A DNA stretch of 64,000 bases, taken from the NCBI GenBank assembly GCA_020634515.1, contig JACKBL010000012.1, positions 1 through 64,000 on the forward strand, in the 5' to 3' direction. Source of the stretch: Ardenticatenales bacterium (GTDB lineage Bacteria; Chloroflexota; Anaerolineae; Promineifilales; Promineifilaceae). Position 1 is the stretch's first letter. Every line of letters starts with the position of its first letter. Of this stretch, positions 46,281-56,535 are shown piece by piece. A program made the translations under genes and the position numbers. The notes below the pieces were generated by a model. That model searched no databases, had not been told where the DNA came from, and saw only the letters and a list, made by a program, of their open reading frames with translations.

Positions 46281-49200
46281 ATGAGATTCAATCTATCTCT
46301 AGGACAGCGCATCAGTCTCGTCTTTCTGGTCATTATTGGCCTGGTCGTGGTCACCAGCGCCCTGGGACTCTCGTTCACCTCCTCCGCGCGCTCCACGGTG
46401 AATACCACCCTGGACGGCGTGCAGCAGGTGCAGCGCGCGGCGGAACTATCCAACAACTGGTCAAACATCGTCAGTACCCTGGACAACATGCTGCTCTCCC
46501 GCCGCACGAACCTGATCGCGCAAAGCCTGGACCGGCAAACGGCCGACTTTTCTATTCGCCTCACGGAACTAAACAACCTGAAGTTTGCCGCGCAAACCCC
46601 TCTGGGTGACAGCCGCATCGCCAACATCAATTCCCTCGTCCTCCTCGGCAACCAACTCCTGCGCACCGTGCGCGAGGTGGAACTGCTGGCGCAGCAAGGG
46701 CGCTGGGCCAGAGGCCAGACCCTGCGACACACGGAACTGGCCTCGCTGCAACGCCGTCTGGAAGAAAGCCTGGACACGTTTCGCCAGAACACGCAAACCA
46801 CCGTGGACGAGGCTGTCGCGGAATCCGTGCGCGTGCAGGCCGCCACGAACAACTACTGGAGCATCGCTGCCCTGCTGACGGTGGGCGCGGGTCTGGTGCT
46901 GGGTCTGGTCGTCACACGCAGCATCACCAATCCCGTGCGCACCCTCATTGAACAGACACAGCGCGTGGCGCAACGTGATTTTAGTTACGCCACGCCGCTG
47001 CCACACCGGGATGAAATTGGCGAGCTTTCCCGCGCTTTCGCGCAAATGACGGCGTGGCTGCGTGAATCATACGAAGAATTGGAGCAGCGCGTAGCCGAGC
47101 GTACCCGCGACCTGACCCTGGCCGCGGAAGTGGGGCGTTCGCTCTCGCAGGTGCGCGAACTGGACACGCTGCTGGCGGAAGCCGTAGCCCTGATTCGCGC
47201 GCGTTTTGACCTGTACTACACGCAGGTCTATTTGCTGGACCAGAATCGGCAGTCGCTCACGTTGCATGCCGGCACGGGCCTGATCGGGACGGAGTTGGTA
47301 CGGCGCGGCCATCGTCTGCCGGTTGGTTCTTCGTCAATCAACGGGCAAGCCGTGTTGGAACAACGCGCCATTATCGTGGCCAATACGCGGCAAAGTTCGT
47401 TGTTTCGTCCTAACCCGCTGCTGCCAGAAACGCGCGCGGAAATGGCCGTGCCGCTGATGGTGGGCGACGAGGTCGTGGGGGTGCTAGACCTGCAAAGCAA
47501 TCGGGAAAACGCGCTCACGGAGGAAAGTCTGCCGGCATTTGCCACCCTCGCCGGTCAGTTGGCCATCACCATTCAAAACGCCCGCCTCTTCTCCCAAACC
47601 AGCACCATTCGCCACCAGGCGGAAGCAGAAGCCGGGCGTCTCACTCGCGCCGGCTGGCAGCAATTCCTGAATGCCATTGAGCGCCGCGAATTCATGGGGT
47701 ATCGCTATTCCGCCGAAGGCACGGAACCCTTGCTGGCCCCCATCACCACAACCGCCAGCAAAAACAGCACCACCACCCCTATCCTCCTCACCAACGAACC
47801 AATTGGCGCAATCGTCGTTGACGCAGACACCGACACAGCCTGGTCCCCGGAGCAGGAAACATTGCTGCGCACGGTGGCGGACCAGGTGGCCCAGCGCGTA
47901 GACAACCTGCGCCTGCTGGCGGAAGCCCGCCGCTTCCAGGAAGAATCGCAAGCGGCGAACCGCCGCCTGACGGCAAGCGCATGGTCGGCATTCGTCGGAG
48001 ATCGGCAGCGCACCGCGGGCGATGGCCAGTTGCCAGGCTACGTCTATCAACAAGGCCGGGTACAGCCAATGATCGCGGAGGACGCAGTCAACGGGGATTC
48101 CGTCATGGCGCGGCAAGCTTTGGTCGTACGGGAACAAGAAGTGGGGGTGCTGGAAATCGCCGGCGACTCCCACGCCTCTCCCCACGCCGACGACCTTATC
48201 CAGGGTGTCGCCCGCCAGCTCAGCAGCCATTTGGAAAACCTGCGCCTGACTCAAGAAACGCAAGAAGCACTCGACGAAACGGAAAAACTATATAACCTCA
48301 GCAGCGAACTGAACAAAGCGCGCACCTACGACGAAGTCCTTGACGTCCTCTACACCCACACCATCCTCGGCAACAATGCGCAAAATATCAGTCTCAACTT
48401 CTTTGACCGCCCCTGGGTGGAGCACCAACGCCCCGAATGGAGCCGCGTCCTGGCCCGCCGCAGCACACTTCCTGCCGGCACGGTACTGGAAACCTACCGC
48501 TTGAGCGATTTCCCTTCCGCCTTTGAGATTATTCACCCCGATCGCCCCACCATCATCCAGGACGTACGTCAGGAACCCGGACTGGACCCCAACGTGCGCG
48601 CGCTCTACGCCAATCGCTTTGGCGCAGTGAGCACCCTGTTCGCGCCCCTGGTGGTCGCGGGAGAATGGATCGGCTACCTAAACGCCATCTACCAACAGCC
48701 AACCCGCTTCCCTGAACGAGATGTGCGTGTTCTCATGTCTCTGGCCAGGCAGGCAGCCGTGGCCGTGCAAAACATCCACAGCCGCGAACTGGCGGAACAG
48801 CGCGCGCGAGAAATGCAGGCGCGCAACCAGGAACTGGCCCTGGTCAATCGCGTCGTTTCCGCCGTCGGTTCCTCGTTGGACCTGAACCAGAATCTGCAAA
48901 CAATTGCCCACGAGCTAGTGGACTCCCTCAACATGGAGCACGTCGGCATTTCCTTGTTGAATACGGCCGGCACTGCCCTTGTCGTGCTGGCGGATGCTTC
49001 TCGAGACCTGAACGACACCAGCGCCATCGGCACCGTATTTGAACTGGAGGGCAACGAGCTATCCCAGCAAGTGCTGCGCACGCATCGCCCCGCGATCGTC
49101 ACCGACGCGCAGAACAATCCGCTTACCGCCCCGGTGCATGACGTAATGCGCTGGCGACGCACGGAAACGTTGATTCTGTATCCGCTTTTTGCCGGCAACG

Positions 49201-50042
49201 ACATCATTGGCACACTCGGAATGGACATCGCCGAAAAGGACCGCACCTTCAGCGCCGACGAGTCGCAGTTAGTGGAAACCATCATCTTTCAGATTTCCAC
49301 GGCCATCAAGCAATCACAGTTGTTCGCGCAGCTTCAGGACGCCCTGGCGGAAACGGACATCCTCTACCAGGTCAGCCGCCGCCTCAACGCCGCCGCCTCT
49401 CTCAAAGACATCCTGCATATCATGTCCGCGCCCGAGATTATGCCCGGCGTGAAACGGATCACCCTCTCCGCCATCGAATTGGATGAGGAAGGGGCGCCCC
49501 AATTCGCCACCGTACGTGACACCTGGCGTGCCCCCGACTTCGCCGGAGAAACGTCAAACCCCGGCTACCGCTTCAACGTACGCAAAATGGATTACTTCCG
49601 TCATTGGTTCAAAGGCCAGGATACGCCGCTGTTCATCGGCAATGTACACGATGATGCGCGCATGAACCCGTTGACGCGCCGTATTTATCACGACATGCAC
49701 GCCCTCGCCCTGATTCCCCTGAAATTGGGGCCGCGTTGGCTCGGTCTGCTCGACCTGAACTGGACGGAGCCGCGCGAATTTAGCGAGAAGGACCTGCGTC
49801 TCTACAGTTCCACGGGAACGCAGGTCGCTATTGCCATCTCCAACCAGCAGCTTCTGCAGGAAGCGCAAAGCCGCGCCCGGCGAGAACGCATTCTGCGCGA
49901 GGTGACCGCCCGGGTACGTAATGCCACGGACGTGAATTCGGTGCTGCGGTTGGCGGCGCAGGAAGTAGGCAAGGCGTTGGGTCGAGAGACGTTCATTTAT
50001 CTAAATCAGGAAAGTGTAGGGCAGCAGGATAGCGCGACGTAA
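46281..50042 (+). CDS. HAMP/multi-GAF transmembrane signalling protein without kinase domain
   Basis: A 1253-residue protein. TM1 (about 10-30), an extracytoplasmic helical sensor (about 35-190), TM2 (about 193-213) and a HAMP domain (about 215-265, SITNPVRTLIEQT) are followed by about five GAF or GAF-like modules. GAF1 (about 290-440) has NPLLPETRAEMAVPL and GVLDLQ. The second (about 470-660) is degenerate. The others start near 670, 845 and 1020. It ends with a coiled segment and no transmitter, cyclase or receiver. AGGAAAC precedes the ATG. The histidine kinase follows 35 bases downstream and is the likely output partner. Confidence 0.78.
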   Translation: MRFNLSLGQRISLVFLVIIGLVVVTSALGLSFTSSARSTVNTTLDGVQQVQRAAELSNNWSNIVSTLDNMLLSRRTNLIAQSLDRQTADFSIRLTELNNLKFAAQTPLGDSRIANINSLVLLGNQLLRTVREVELLAQQGRWARGQTLRHTELASLQRRLEESLDTFRQNTQTTVDEAVAESVRVQAATNNYWSIAALLTVGAGLVLGLVVTRSITNPVRTLIEQTQRVAQRDFSYATPLPHRDEIGELSRAFAQMTAWLRESYEELEQRVAERTRDLTLAAEVGRSLSQVRELDTLLAEAVALIRARFDLYYTQVYLLDQNRQSLTLHAGTGLIGTELVRRGHRLPVGSSSINGQAVLEQRAIIVANTRQSSLFRPNPLLPETRAEMAVPLMVGDEVVGVLDLQSNRENALTEESLPAFATLAGQLAITIQNARLFSQTSTIRHQAEAEAGRLTRAGWQQFLNAIERREFMGYRYSAEGTEPLLAPITTTASKNSTTTPILLTNEPIGAIVVDADTDTAWSPEQETLLRTVADQVAQRVDNLRLLAEARRFQEESQAANRRLTASAWSAFVGDRQRTAGDGQLPGYVYQQGRVQPMIAEDAVNGDSVMARQALVVREQEVGVLEIAGDSHASPHADDLIQGVARQLSSHLENLRLTQETQEALDETEKLYNLSSELNKARTYDEVLDVLYTHTILGNNAQNISLNFFDRPWVEHQRPEWSRVLARRSTLPAGTVLETYRLSDFPSAFEIIHPDRPTIIQDVRQEPGLDPNVRALYANRFGAVSTLFAPLVVAGEWIGYLNAIYQQPTRFPERDVRVLMSLARQAAVAVQNIHSRELAEQRAREMQARNQELALVNRVVSAVGSSLDLNQNLQTIAHELVDSLNMEHVGISLLNTAGTALVVLADASRDLNDTSAIGTVFELEGNELSQQVLRTHRPAIVTDAQNNPLTAPVHDVMRWRRTETLILYPLFAGNDIIGTLGMDIAEKDRTFSADESQLVETIIFQISTAIKQSQLFAQLQDALAETDILYQVSRRLNAAASLKDILHIMSAPEIMPGVKRITLSAIELDEEGAPQFATVRDTWRAPDFAGETSNPGYRFNVRKMDYFRHWFKGQDTPLFIGNVHDDARMNPLTRRIYHDMHALALIPLKLGPRWLGLLDLNWTEPREFSEKDLRLYSSTGTQVAIAISNQQLLQEAQSRARRERILREVTARVRNATDVNSVLRLAAQEVGKALGRETFIYLNQESVGQQDSAT

Positions 50043-50077
50043 GCGTCACGGCATATCCCACCACAGGCGAATATCCC

Positions 50078-53000
50078 ATGCAAGACGAAGACCACCTGTT
50101 TCGACTCCTGTTTGAATCCAGCCACGAACCCACGTTGATCGCCCGCCCGGACAAGATTATTGCCGGCAATCAACGCGCCCTCGCCACCTTCAACTGCCAG
50201 AACCAGGAAATGCTCATTGGGCATCCCCTCGCCCACTTTGCCGCCACCCCCCCCGCCGCCAGCCTGCTGCAAACCATGTTTGGGGAAGCGCAGGCAGGCC
50301 AGAGCGCCCAATTTAGCTGGCGTGCCCGCTGCGCCCAGGGAAAAAGCTTCCCCGTCCGCCTCACCTTCACCCGCCTGCCCATCCCGGACGATCTCCTCTT
50401 CCGCATTGACGTGCAGCCGGAACCCATAGACCTCCCCCCGCTCCACTATCGCTTCATCATAGACAACGTCGGCGACGTTTTCGCCCGCTACACGCCGGAT
50501 GGTGTCTTCCAATACATCTCCGCCAGCAGCCCAGACGTCTTAGGCTACGAACCCGTCGAACTCATTGGCCGCTCCATCTACGACTTTTTCCATCCCGACG
50601 ATCTAGAACAGGTGCAGGCCGCCCACCTGTCCATGACCCTGAACGACGAAGTCAACCGCGTCACCTATCGCTTCCGTCGTCCCGACGGCACGTTTGCCTG
50701 GATGGAGTCGCGCGGGCGTGGCATTCGCCACCCGGAAACGGGCAAACTCGTGGAAATCATCGCCACAACCCGCGACATTGACGTGCAAAAGAAGACGGAA
50801 GCGACGCTGCGCTACCAGACAGAATCCCTCACGGCCATCAACCGCATCGCCGATGCCCTCTACAGCGCCCAACACGTGGACGTCGTCGTGCAGCAAGCGT
50901 TGGAATCGATTGCGTCCTATGCCCGCGCCACCGTTGGCGTGCTCTTTGCGGTCAATGAAACGGATGGCACGCTGCAACTGCTGGCGCAGCACAATCTGAA
51001 CACGCCTTTTCCCCCGGCAGGGGAAAGATTACCCTTGATAAACGAAATCTTTAGCGTTGCCGTCCAGCGCCGCGCCATTGTCACCAGTCATGATCTGGCG
51101 CACGAGCCACACCTGGAAAACTTCTTAAAGCATGCGCTGGCGCAGCAAGGCGCGCAGGACCTGGTTTCCATCCCTATCCTGTTTCAAGACCAGGTGCTGG
51201 GGGTCATTAACCTGGCGTTTGCCACGGCGCGGACCACCACGGCGGCAGAGCGCGAAACGCTGCTGGCTATTGGTAAGACCGTGGGCGTTGCTCTGTCTAA
51301 CGCGCGTTTTATGGCGCAACTGCAGGCGGAAATCGGCGAACGTGAGCAACTGGAAGCAAGCATCCGTGAATCGTTGCAGCGCCAGAGCAATCAGGTGCAA
51401 TTAACAACCTGGATCAGTCAGGAAATCGCCCACGCCACCGACCTGGACACGCTAAATCGGCGCGTGGTCGATCTCGTGCAGGAACAATTCGATTTCTATC
51501 ACACCCAACTGTTCCGCATCGATCCGGTGCAAGGTCTTGCCTTGCTCAGCGTCGGTTATGGTCCGGTTGGGGATGAAATGCTCGCCCGCCACCATGCGCT
51601 GCCGTTGGGCACGGGCCTGGTCGGCACAGCCGCCGCCACCGGTCGCTCCGTGCTACGCCCGGACGTCACCGACGACCCACAATGGCGACCAAATGATTTG
51701 TTACCGCAAACACGCGGCGAATTGGCCGTTCCGATCTCCTTTGGCGATACCGTTCTGGGCGTGTTGGACGTACAAAGCAGCCGCGCCGGACAGTTAACCG
51801 AAGAAGACGGGATTGTTCTTGAAGGTCTTTGCGGCCAGATTGCCAACGCCATTGAAAGCACCCGCCTGCGTCAGAGTCTGGAAGAGCAGGTGCGCGAACT
51901 CCGCACCCTCCAACGCCTCATGAGCCGCGAAGGGTGGCACTCCTACCAGACAGGCCATGGAGACACCCCCTCTGGGTACCTCTTCGACAAGGAAAATGTA
52001 CAACCACTCCCACAGACGCCGTTCGCTGCCGGCAACGACAGCCCTTTCCACGACGACGTACCCGGCTTTATACGCCCCATCACCGTCCGCGGCGAAGTCA
52101 TTGGCACGATGGGCGTGACCGCCGACGCGGACACCCCCATCAACGCCGAAGAGCAGGAACTGCTGGACGCCATCTCGCGCCAGGTGGCTGAAGCGTTGGA
52201 GACAGCCCGGCTGTTGGAAACAACCCAACGCCGCGCCGTCGAACTGGAAACCGTGGCTCGCCTCAGCACCGCCGCCTCCACTATCCTGGATATTGACAAC
52301 CTGCTGCAAACTGTCGTAGAACTGACACGCTCCAACTTCAATCTGTACACTACCGATGTGATTCTCTACGACGAAGACAGAAACGAATTGGTACTGGCAG
52401 CCGCGTCTGGGCCAAACGCCGCCGCCTTCATGAAACAGGCGATGTCCATCCCGCTTGAACATGAACACTCCATCATTGCCCGCGCCGCCCGCACGCGCCA
52501 GGGCGTCTTGGTCAATGACGTGCTGGCACAGCCCGACTTCCTCACGCACCCGCTCCTATCCGACACCCGTGCCGAGTTGGCCGTCCCCATGATCGCCAGC
52601 AATCGCCTCTTAGGCATCCTCGACCTGCAAGCGGACGCGCGCGATTTCTTTACCGCCGAAGACCTGCAGGTATTTGCCGTCCTGGCGGCGCAAGTAGCCG
52701 TTGCCCTGCAAAACGCCTTGCTCTACCAGGAGCAGTTGGAAACGGCGCAGAAACTGCGTGAAGTTGAACATCTCAAATCCCAATTCCTGGCAAACATGAG
52801 CCACGAACTGCGCACGCCGCTGAACTCGATCATTGGCTTCTCCGATGTTATTCTGGAAGGGCTGGATGGTCCTATGACGCCGCGTATGGAAGAAGATGTG
52901 CGCATTATCCGCAACAGCGGGCGACATCTACGCGAACTCATTGGCGAGATTCTGGATATGTCCAAGATTGAAGCGGGTATGATGCAACTGCGCTACGAAC

Positions 53001-53464
53001 CGGTGGACATTTCAAACCTGGTGCAAGAAGTCATCCACACGTCGGCCCCACTGGCGACGCAACGTAAGCTGGAACTACGCCTGGAAATGCCGGCACATCT
53101 GTCCCCGGTCCAGGCCGACCCCACGCGCGTGCGCCAGATTTTGCTTAACCTGCTGGGCAACGCCATCAAATTCACCGATGAAGGTTGGGTGTGCGTGCAG
53201 GTGGATGACCAGGGCGATCAGGTGATATTCCGCGTGGTGGATACCGGTATTGGCATTGAGGAAGACAAAATCCCCATCGTCTTTGAAGAATTCCGCCAGG
53301 TAGATGGCAGCCTGACGCGGAAATCAGGCGGCACCGGCCTGGGCGTGCCCATCAGCCGCCGCCTGGTAGAATTGCACGGTGGGCAGATTGGCGTAGAGAG
53401 CCAGATCAATCAAGGTAGTACGTTCTGGTTTACGTTGCCACGCCAGGCGAATCCTAAATCTTAA
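50078..53464 (+). CDS. PAS/multi-GAF sensor histidine kinase
   Basis: An 1128-residue, apparently soluble kinase. PAS-like regions are at about 1-115 and 125-250 (VLGYEPVELIGRSIYDFFHPDD is the PAS core). GAF modules follow near 265-415, 445-600 and 735-885 (NDLLPQTRGELAVP, HPLLSDTRAELAVPM). HisKA has the phospho-accepting His in FLANMSHELRTPLNSI (near 905). The HATPase has N box NLLGNAIKFTDEG, G1 VVDTGIGIEE and G2 GGTGLGVPISRRLVE (about 1010-1115). No receiver is attached; the separate receiver at 53633 is the likely substrate. There is no transmembrane segment, so membrane input probably comes from the preceding HAMP/GAF protein. Confidence 0.9.
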   Translation: MQDEDHLFRLLFESSHEPTLIARPDKIIAGNQRALATFNCQNQEMLIGHPLAHFAATPPAASLLQTMFGEAQAGQSAQFSWRARCAQGKSFPVRLTFTRLPIPDDLLFRIDVQPEPIDLPPLHYRFIIDNVGDVFARYTPDGVFQYISASSPDVLGYEPVELIGRSIYDFFHPDDLEQVQAAHLSMTLNDEVNRVTYRFRRPDGTFAWMESRGRGIRHPETGKLVEIIATTRDIDVQKKTEATLRYQTESLTAINRIADALYSAQHVDVVVQQALESIASYARATVGVLFAVNETDGTLQLLAQHNLNTPFPPAGERLPLINEIFSVAVQRRAIVTSHDLAHEPHLENFLKHALAQQGAQDLVSIPILFQDQVLGVINLAFATARTTTAAERETLLAIGKTVGVALSNARFMAQLQAEIGEREQLEASIRESLQRQSNQVQLTTWISQEIAHATDLDTLNRRVVDLVQEQFDFYHTQLFRIDPVQGLALLSVGYGPVGDEMLARHHALPLGTGLVGTAAATGRSVLRPDVTDDPQWRPNDLLPQTRGELAVPISFGDTVLGVLDVQSSRAGQLTEEDGIVLEGLCGQIANAIESTRLRQSLEEQVRELRTLQRLMSREGWHSYQTGHGDTPSGYLFDKENVQPLPQTPFAAGNDSPFHDDVPGFIRPITVRGEVIGTMGVTADADTPINAEEQELLDAISRQVAEALETARLLETTQRRAVELETVARLSTAASTILDIDNLLQTVVELTRSNFNLYTTDVILYDEDRNELVLAAASGPNAAAFMKQAMSIPLEHEHSIIARAARTRQGVLVNDVLAQPDFLTHPLLSDTRAELAVPMIASNRLLGILDLQADARDFFTAEDLQVFAVLAAQVAVALQNALLYQEQLETAQKLREVEHLKSQFLANMSHELRTPLNSIIGFSDVILEGLDGPMTPRMEEDVRIIRNSGRHLRELIGEILDMSKIEAGMMQLRYEPVDISNLVQEVIHTSAPLATQRKLELRLEMPAHLSPVQADPTRVRQILLNLLGNAIKFTDEGWVCVQVDDQGDQVIFRVVDTGIGIEEDKIPIVFEEFRQVDGSLTRKSGGTGLGVPISRRLVELHGGQIGVESQINQGSTFWFTLPRQANPKS

Positions 53465-53540
53465 AGGTTCTGGAGACCTTCAGGTTTGGCGTTTCTTACT
53501 CAGCATTTCTTGAGCAATCAACCATTTTGCGGTAAAGTAG

Positions 53541-53608
53541 TGATTATTCGCAACTCCTAAGTCAAATTGGTCCAATCTCCAGAAAGCGTTAGTCGTTACG
53601 ATTATTCG
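53541..53608 (-). repeat. Intergenic repeat R2, copy b
   Basis: Reverse complement of this 68-base stretch aligns with 31093-31162, sharing AATCGTAACG, CTAACGCT, the central ATTGGACCAAT and AGTTGCGAATAATCA. It lies just upstream of the receiver gene. Confidence 0.7.
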
Positions 53609-53632
53609 AAATCTTTCATCCCAGGCAAAAAT

Positions 53633-54019
53633 ATGATGACATCCGCTCCCAAACGTGTTCTATGCGTGGAAGACAATCCCACCAATTTGCTCCTTATATC
53701 CCGCATCGTGGAAGCGGAAAACATGGAACTGCTCATCGCCGCCGACGGCCATGCGGCGCGCGAGCTTCTGACGCGAGAGATTCCCGACGTTATCCTCATG
53801 GACATCAACATTCCGGGCATCAGCGGCCTGGATTTGACGCGCATGATTCGGGAAGACGAGGCTATTTCGCACATCCCCATCATCGCCACTACCGCCAACG
53901 TGCTGGTCGGGGATCGGGAGCGGTGCATTGAGGCGGGCTGCAACGATTATATGCCTAAGCCACTGGACATTCGCAGAGTACGCAGCCTGCTGCGTTATTA
54001 CACGAACGCACGGCAGTAG
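53633..54019 (+). CDS. Single-domain response regulator (receiver)
   Basis: A 128-residue CheY-like receiver. It has the acidic pocket CVEDN (near 11), phospho-acceptor Asp in VILMDINIPG (near 54), the conserved Thr in IIATTANV (near 86) and Lys in YMPKPLD (near 108). There is no output domain, so it acts by protein-protein contact or as a phosphorelay step. The start is ATG 53633 (MMTSAPKRVLC); the upstream frame runs through repeat R2b. It follows the kinase gene by 168 bases. Confidence 0.92.
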   Translation: MMTSAPKRVLCVEDNPTNLLLISRIVEAENMELLIAADGHAARELLTREIPDVILMDINIPGISGLDLTRMIREDEAISHIPIIATTANVLVGDRERCIEAGCNDYMPKPLDIRRVRSLLRYYTNARQ

Positions 54020-54106
54020 GCGGCGTTTGCGGACACCCGTTTCGCGCCAGCACACTACGGCGTAAACAGGCCAACAGGCATCTTCTCAAAAAAGGGGGGG
54101 ACTGTT

Positions 54107-54150
54107 GGTTGAGCCTGTCGAAACCAATGGCCTTCGATAAGTTCAGGCTG
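54107..54150. repeat. Short dispersed-type hairpin
   Basis: GAGCCTGTCGAA (54111-54122) and TTCGATAAGTTCAGGCT (54133-54149) form an imperfect hairpin. It resembles the TTCGAC/AGGCTCA hairpins scattered in many bacterial genomes. Located after the receiver gene. Confidence 0.45.
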
Positions 54151-54248
54151 CGTTTCCCCCAAGATATTGAGGATTTACGCCGACAGTTCCCTGATGCGCT
54201 ATCCGCTGTTTACACTCTGGTGAAAACCCGTCAAACTATAGGGTTATT

Positions 54249-55502
54249 TTAGCCGTCCTGTACAAGCAACTGACTGTTTTCGGTCGATTGTTTCCAGGCG
54301 ACCGGCTCCCCCACCAACACAGTTGGCTCTCCGATAACGTGTGTCAGGAAAATAAAACGGTGGCGGCTGCCACGCAGGCGTAGTTGCTGCCGCAGAGCCT
54401 CCGTCTGCAAAGGCGAACCGCGCTTCTTGATCGTCACCTGCCCTATGTCATGCTGACGCAAGTAGTGGCGCAGCCGTTTTAACTGGAAGGGGAATGCGGC
54501 TTCCAGGCGGAAGGCACGCGCAAAGGGCGTAGGTTGGTGGTGAGGAGCGGTGAGGTAGGCAATGTCGGGGTCGATCTGGCTGGCCTCTAGCTGCCGCGCC
54601 AGGGTTGTCACCAAATGAGCGCGGATGATGGCGGCGTCTGGTTCGTAGAGGAATGTTTGTGGGGCGGAGAGGGGGGCGGTGGGGGGTTCGTCGGGGGCGC
54701 TGCTGAGGGAAATGCCGGCAGGCAGCAAAGTAGCGCGACGATCAGCACCCTGGCGCAAGTCGCCCAACCAGAGGACAGCCTCGCGCAGTTCACCGTCAAC
54801 GGAAATGAATTCGACTTCGGTTTGTGCCGGCATTTCCCCATAATCCAGCCCCGGACTCACCTTCACCCCCATGTGCGGCACAGCCCGCCGCCACTGCGTC
54901 AAAACCGCCGTCACCGGTGGGCGGTACTGCGCCAGATGATACACCCGCTCCCCACGCTCATCGCGGCGCGCCGGATCAAAAAAGATCGCCCGTGGCCTGG
55001 GCTGCCCCCGTCCCGCCAGCAGCGACGGTGACAACGCCAGCACATCCGCACACGTGCCACGAAAGACCCCTTCCCCCTCATAGACGGCCACATTATGCGC
55101 GGCCATCGCCAGCCGCACCTCGTCCTCGTCCACCCCGATGACGTGCCCGCCCGCCGCCAACGCCAGCGCATCCCCGCCAATGCCACAGCACAAATCCAGC
55201 ACCGTCGTCAATCCCGCCGCCGCGTAACGCCCGGCGCGGTAGCGGGCCACCACCTCCGCCGAAGCCTGCTCCAACGCCTCGCGCGTGAAAAACATGTGGT
55301 CGGCGCGGCTGAACTTGGCCGCCGCCCGCCGCCGCAGCAGTGCCGTTTCCAACAGCGCCTGCGCCCACGCCGGCTCCACCTCCTGGCGCAGACGGCTGGC
55401 CCACGCCAGGTGCGTTTGCGGCGAGAGGTCCGCCCCCGCCAGTTCCGCCAGCCAACGTTCGCCCACGGGCGTCTGGAGAAAGCGAAACGCCTGCAGATCC
55501 AT
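54249..55502 (-). CDS. Class I SAM-dependent methyltransferase with THUMP-like domain
   Basis: A 417-residue protein. Residues about 1-85 are an N-terminal helical domain. The Rossmann methyltransferase follows, with motif I TVLDLCCGIGGDALALA (near 98) and VIGVDEDEVRLAMAAHN (near 117). The C-terminal 120 residues carry a THUMP-like module (QVTIKKRGSPLQTEALRQQL near 368). The combination is a conserved but little-studied family, probably RNA-modifying. The start is ATG 55502 rather than the GTG one codon upstream. It is 85 bases downstream of the nuclease gene on the same strand and probably in its operon. Confidence 0.8.
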   Translation of the reverse strand: MDLQAFRFLQTPVGERWLAELAGADLSPQTHLAWASRLRQEVEPAWAQALLETALLRRRAAAKFSRADHMFFTREALEQASAEVVARYRAGRYAAAGLTTVLDLCCGIGGDALALAAGGHVIGVDEDEVRLAMAAHNVAVYEGEGVFRGTCADVLALSPSLLAGRGQPRPRAIFFDPARRDERGERVYHLAQYRPPVTAVLTQWRRAVPHMGVKVSPGLDYGEMPAQTEVEFISVDGELREAVLWLGDLRQGADRRATLLPAGISLSSAPDEPPTAPLSAPQTFLYEPDAAIIRAHLVTTLARQLEASQIDPDIAYLTAPHHQPTPFARAFRLEAAFPFQLKRLRHYLRQHDIGQVTIKKRGSPLQTEALRQQLRLRGSRHRFIFLTHVIGEPTVLVGEPVAWKQSTENSQLLVQDG

Positions 55503-55587
55503 CACGCCGCTCTGTCCTGAAAATAGACGACAAATGTCTCAAACCAACTTTGACAGGGATACGCCCGGCCAAGACTTTTGTCGTCTT

Positions 55588-56406
55588 TCATCCGACGTCA
55601 GGCTCCAAATGAGGGGGCGCGGCGTCTTCCTCCGGCTCCAGGTCCTCGACGGCGGCGCGGGTGGCAGCCAATGGGACCACCTGCTGCCGCCCGCAGTAGG
55701 CGCGGAAGGCACAAATGGCGCACTCTTGCAGATTGTCCGTGAGCGGCCAGACCGCTTCCGTCGCTTCGATCTGCGCCGCCAGCGCCGTCACCTGAGCGGA
55801 AAGATTCGCCCAATTCTCGGCGTGCTGCCGCCGGCTGTAGCCCAGCGTCACGGAAGCGGCGGGGTCGGTGGCGTACCAGTAGGTGATGCGCACATGATCG
55901 GGGTTGATGGGACCGTCCGCGCCCAGAGCGGTGGCGCCTTCCGTAACCATCGCCAGGTAGAGCAAGGTCTGCAAATCGTCGCGTAGCACGGCGGCTGTGC
56001 GCGGGCGCGCCTCGGTCTTCCAGTCGAAAATGTGCGCCCCGTCTCCGGTGAGAACAAGGAGGTCGAAGCGCCCGGTGAGGAAGTGCGGCCCGATGGGGAC
56101 GGTGAGGGTGTATTCGGTAAGGCGTTTGCCTGCCGGCATTTCCGGTCCCGATTGCCGAAAGGCGCGCCACCAGAGTGATAGTTTTTCGTCGGGAATGCCG
56201 GCATCCTCCGCAAACGGAGGCAGACCCAAATAATAACGCTCCACCAGGCGATGAAACGCCTCCCCCCGCTCCAGAGCCATCTGCAACGGCAGCGCCCGCG
56301 GCGCGGCAGGCCACGCCAACCGCTGCAAATAGCGCAGTTGAAAGCGCCGCCGACAGGCAGCAAACGTTGACAAACGATAGCGGCTGAGAAGCAAACGGTC
56401 CGGCAT
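55588..56406 (-). CDS. RecB/Cas4-like PD-(D/E)XK nuclease, probable Fe-S protein
   Basis: A 272-residue protein. The nuclease core is read from GRFDLLVLTGDGAHIFDWKTEARP (acidic residue plus DWK, near 110-130) and the preceding HRLVERYYLG helix with its conserved His (near 52). Cys at about residue 18 (FAACRRRFQLRY) and the C-terminal ECAICAFRAYCG cluster (near 240) match the four-Cys iron-sulphur staple of AddB/Cas4-type nucleases. No Cas genes or CRISPR array are in the window, so a repair role is more likely than adaptation. Confidence 0.8.
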   Translation of the reverse strand: MPDRLLLSRYRLSTFAACRRRFQLRYLQRLAWPAAPRALPLQMALERGEAFHRLVERYYLGLPPFAEDAGIPDEKLSLWWRAFRQSGPEMPAGKRLTEYTLTVPIGPHFLTGRFDLLVLTGDGAHIFDWKTEARPRTAAVLRDDLQTLLYLAMVTEGATALGADGPINPDHVRITYWYATDPAASVTLGYSRRQHAENWANLSAQVTALAAQIEATEAVWPLTDNLQECAICAFRAYCGRQQVVPLAATRAAVEDLEPEEDAAPPHLEPDVG

Positions 56407-56535
56407 GACACAAGTGTAAGCAGAGAGCGCATCATTTGCAACATACCCATAGTTGTTGTATTATCTCAACAAAACTATTCACAGTGCGACGCGCTGGTGC
56501 AGTGTGTCGCGTCTCGTTTGTGGCAGTACAAGGTG

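Noticed and set aside
55588..56406. Assignment of the nuclease as Cas4
   Set aside because: The Fe-S/PD-(D/E)XK pattern also fits RecB/AddB-like repair nucleases, and nothing CRISPR-related is in the window.
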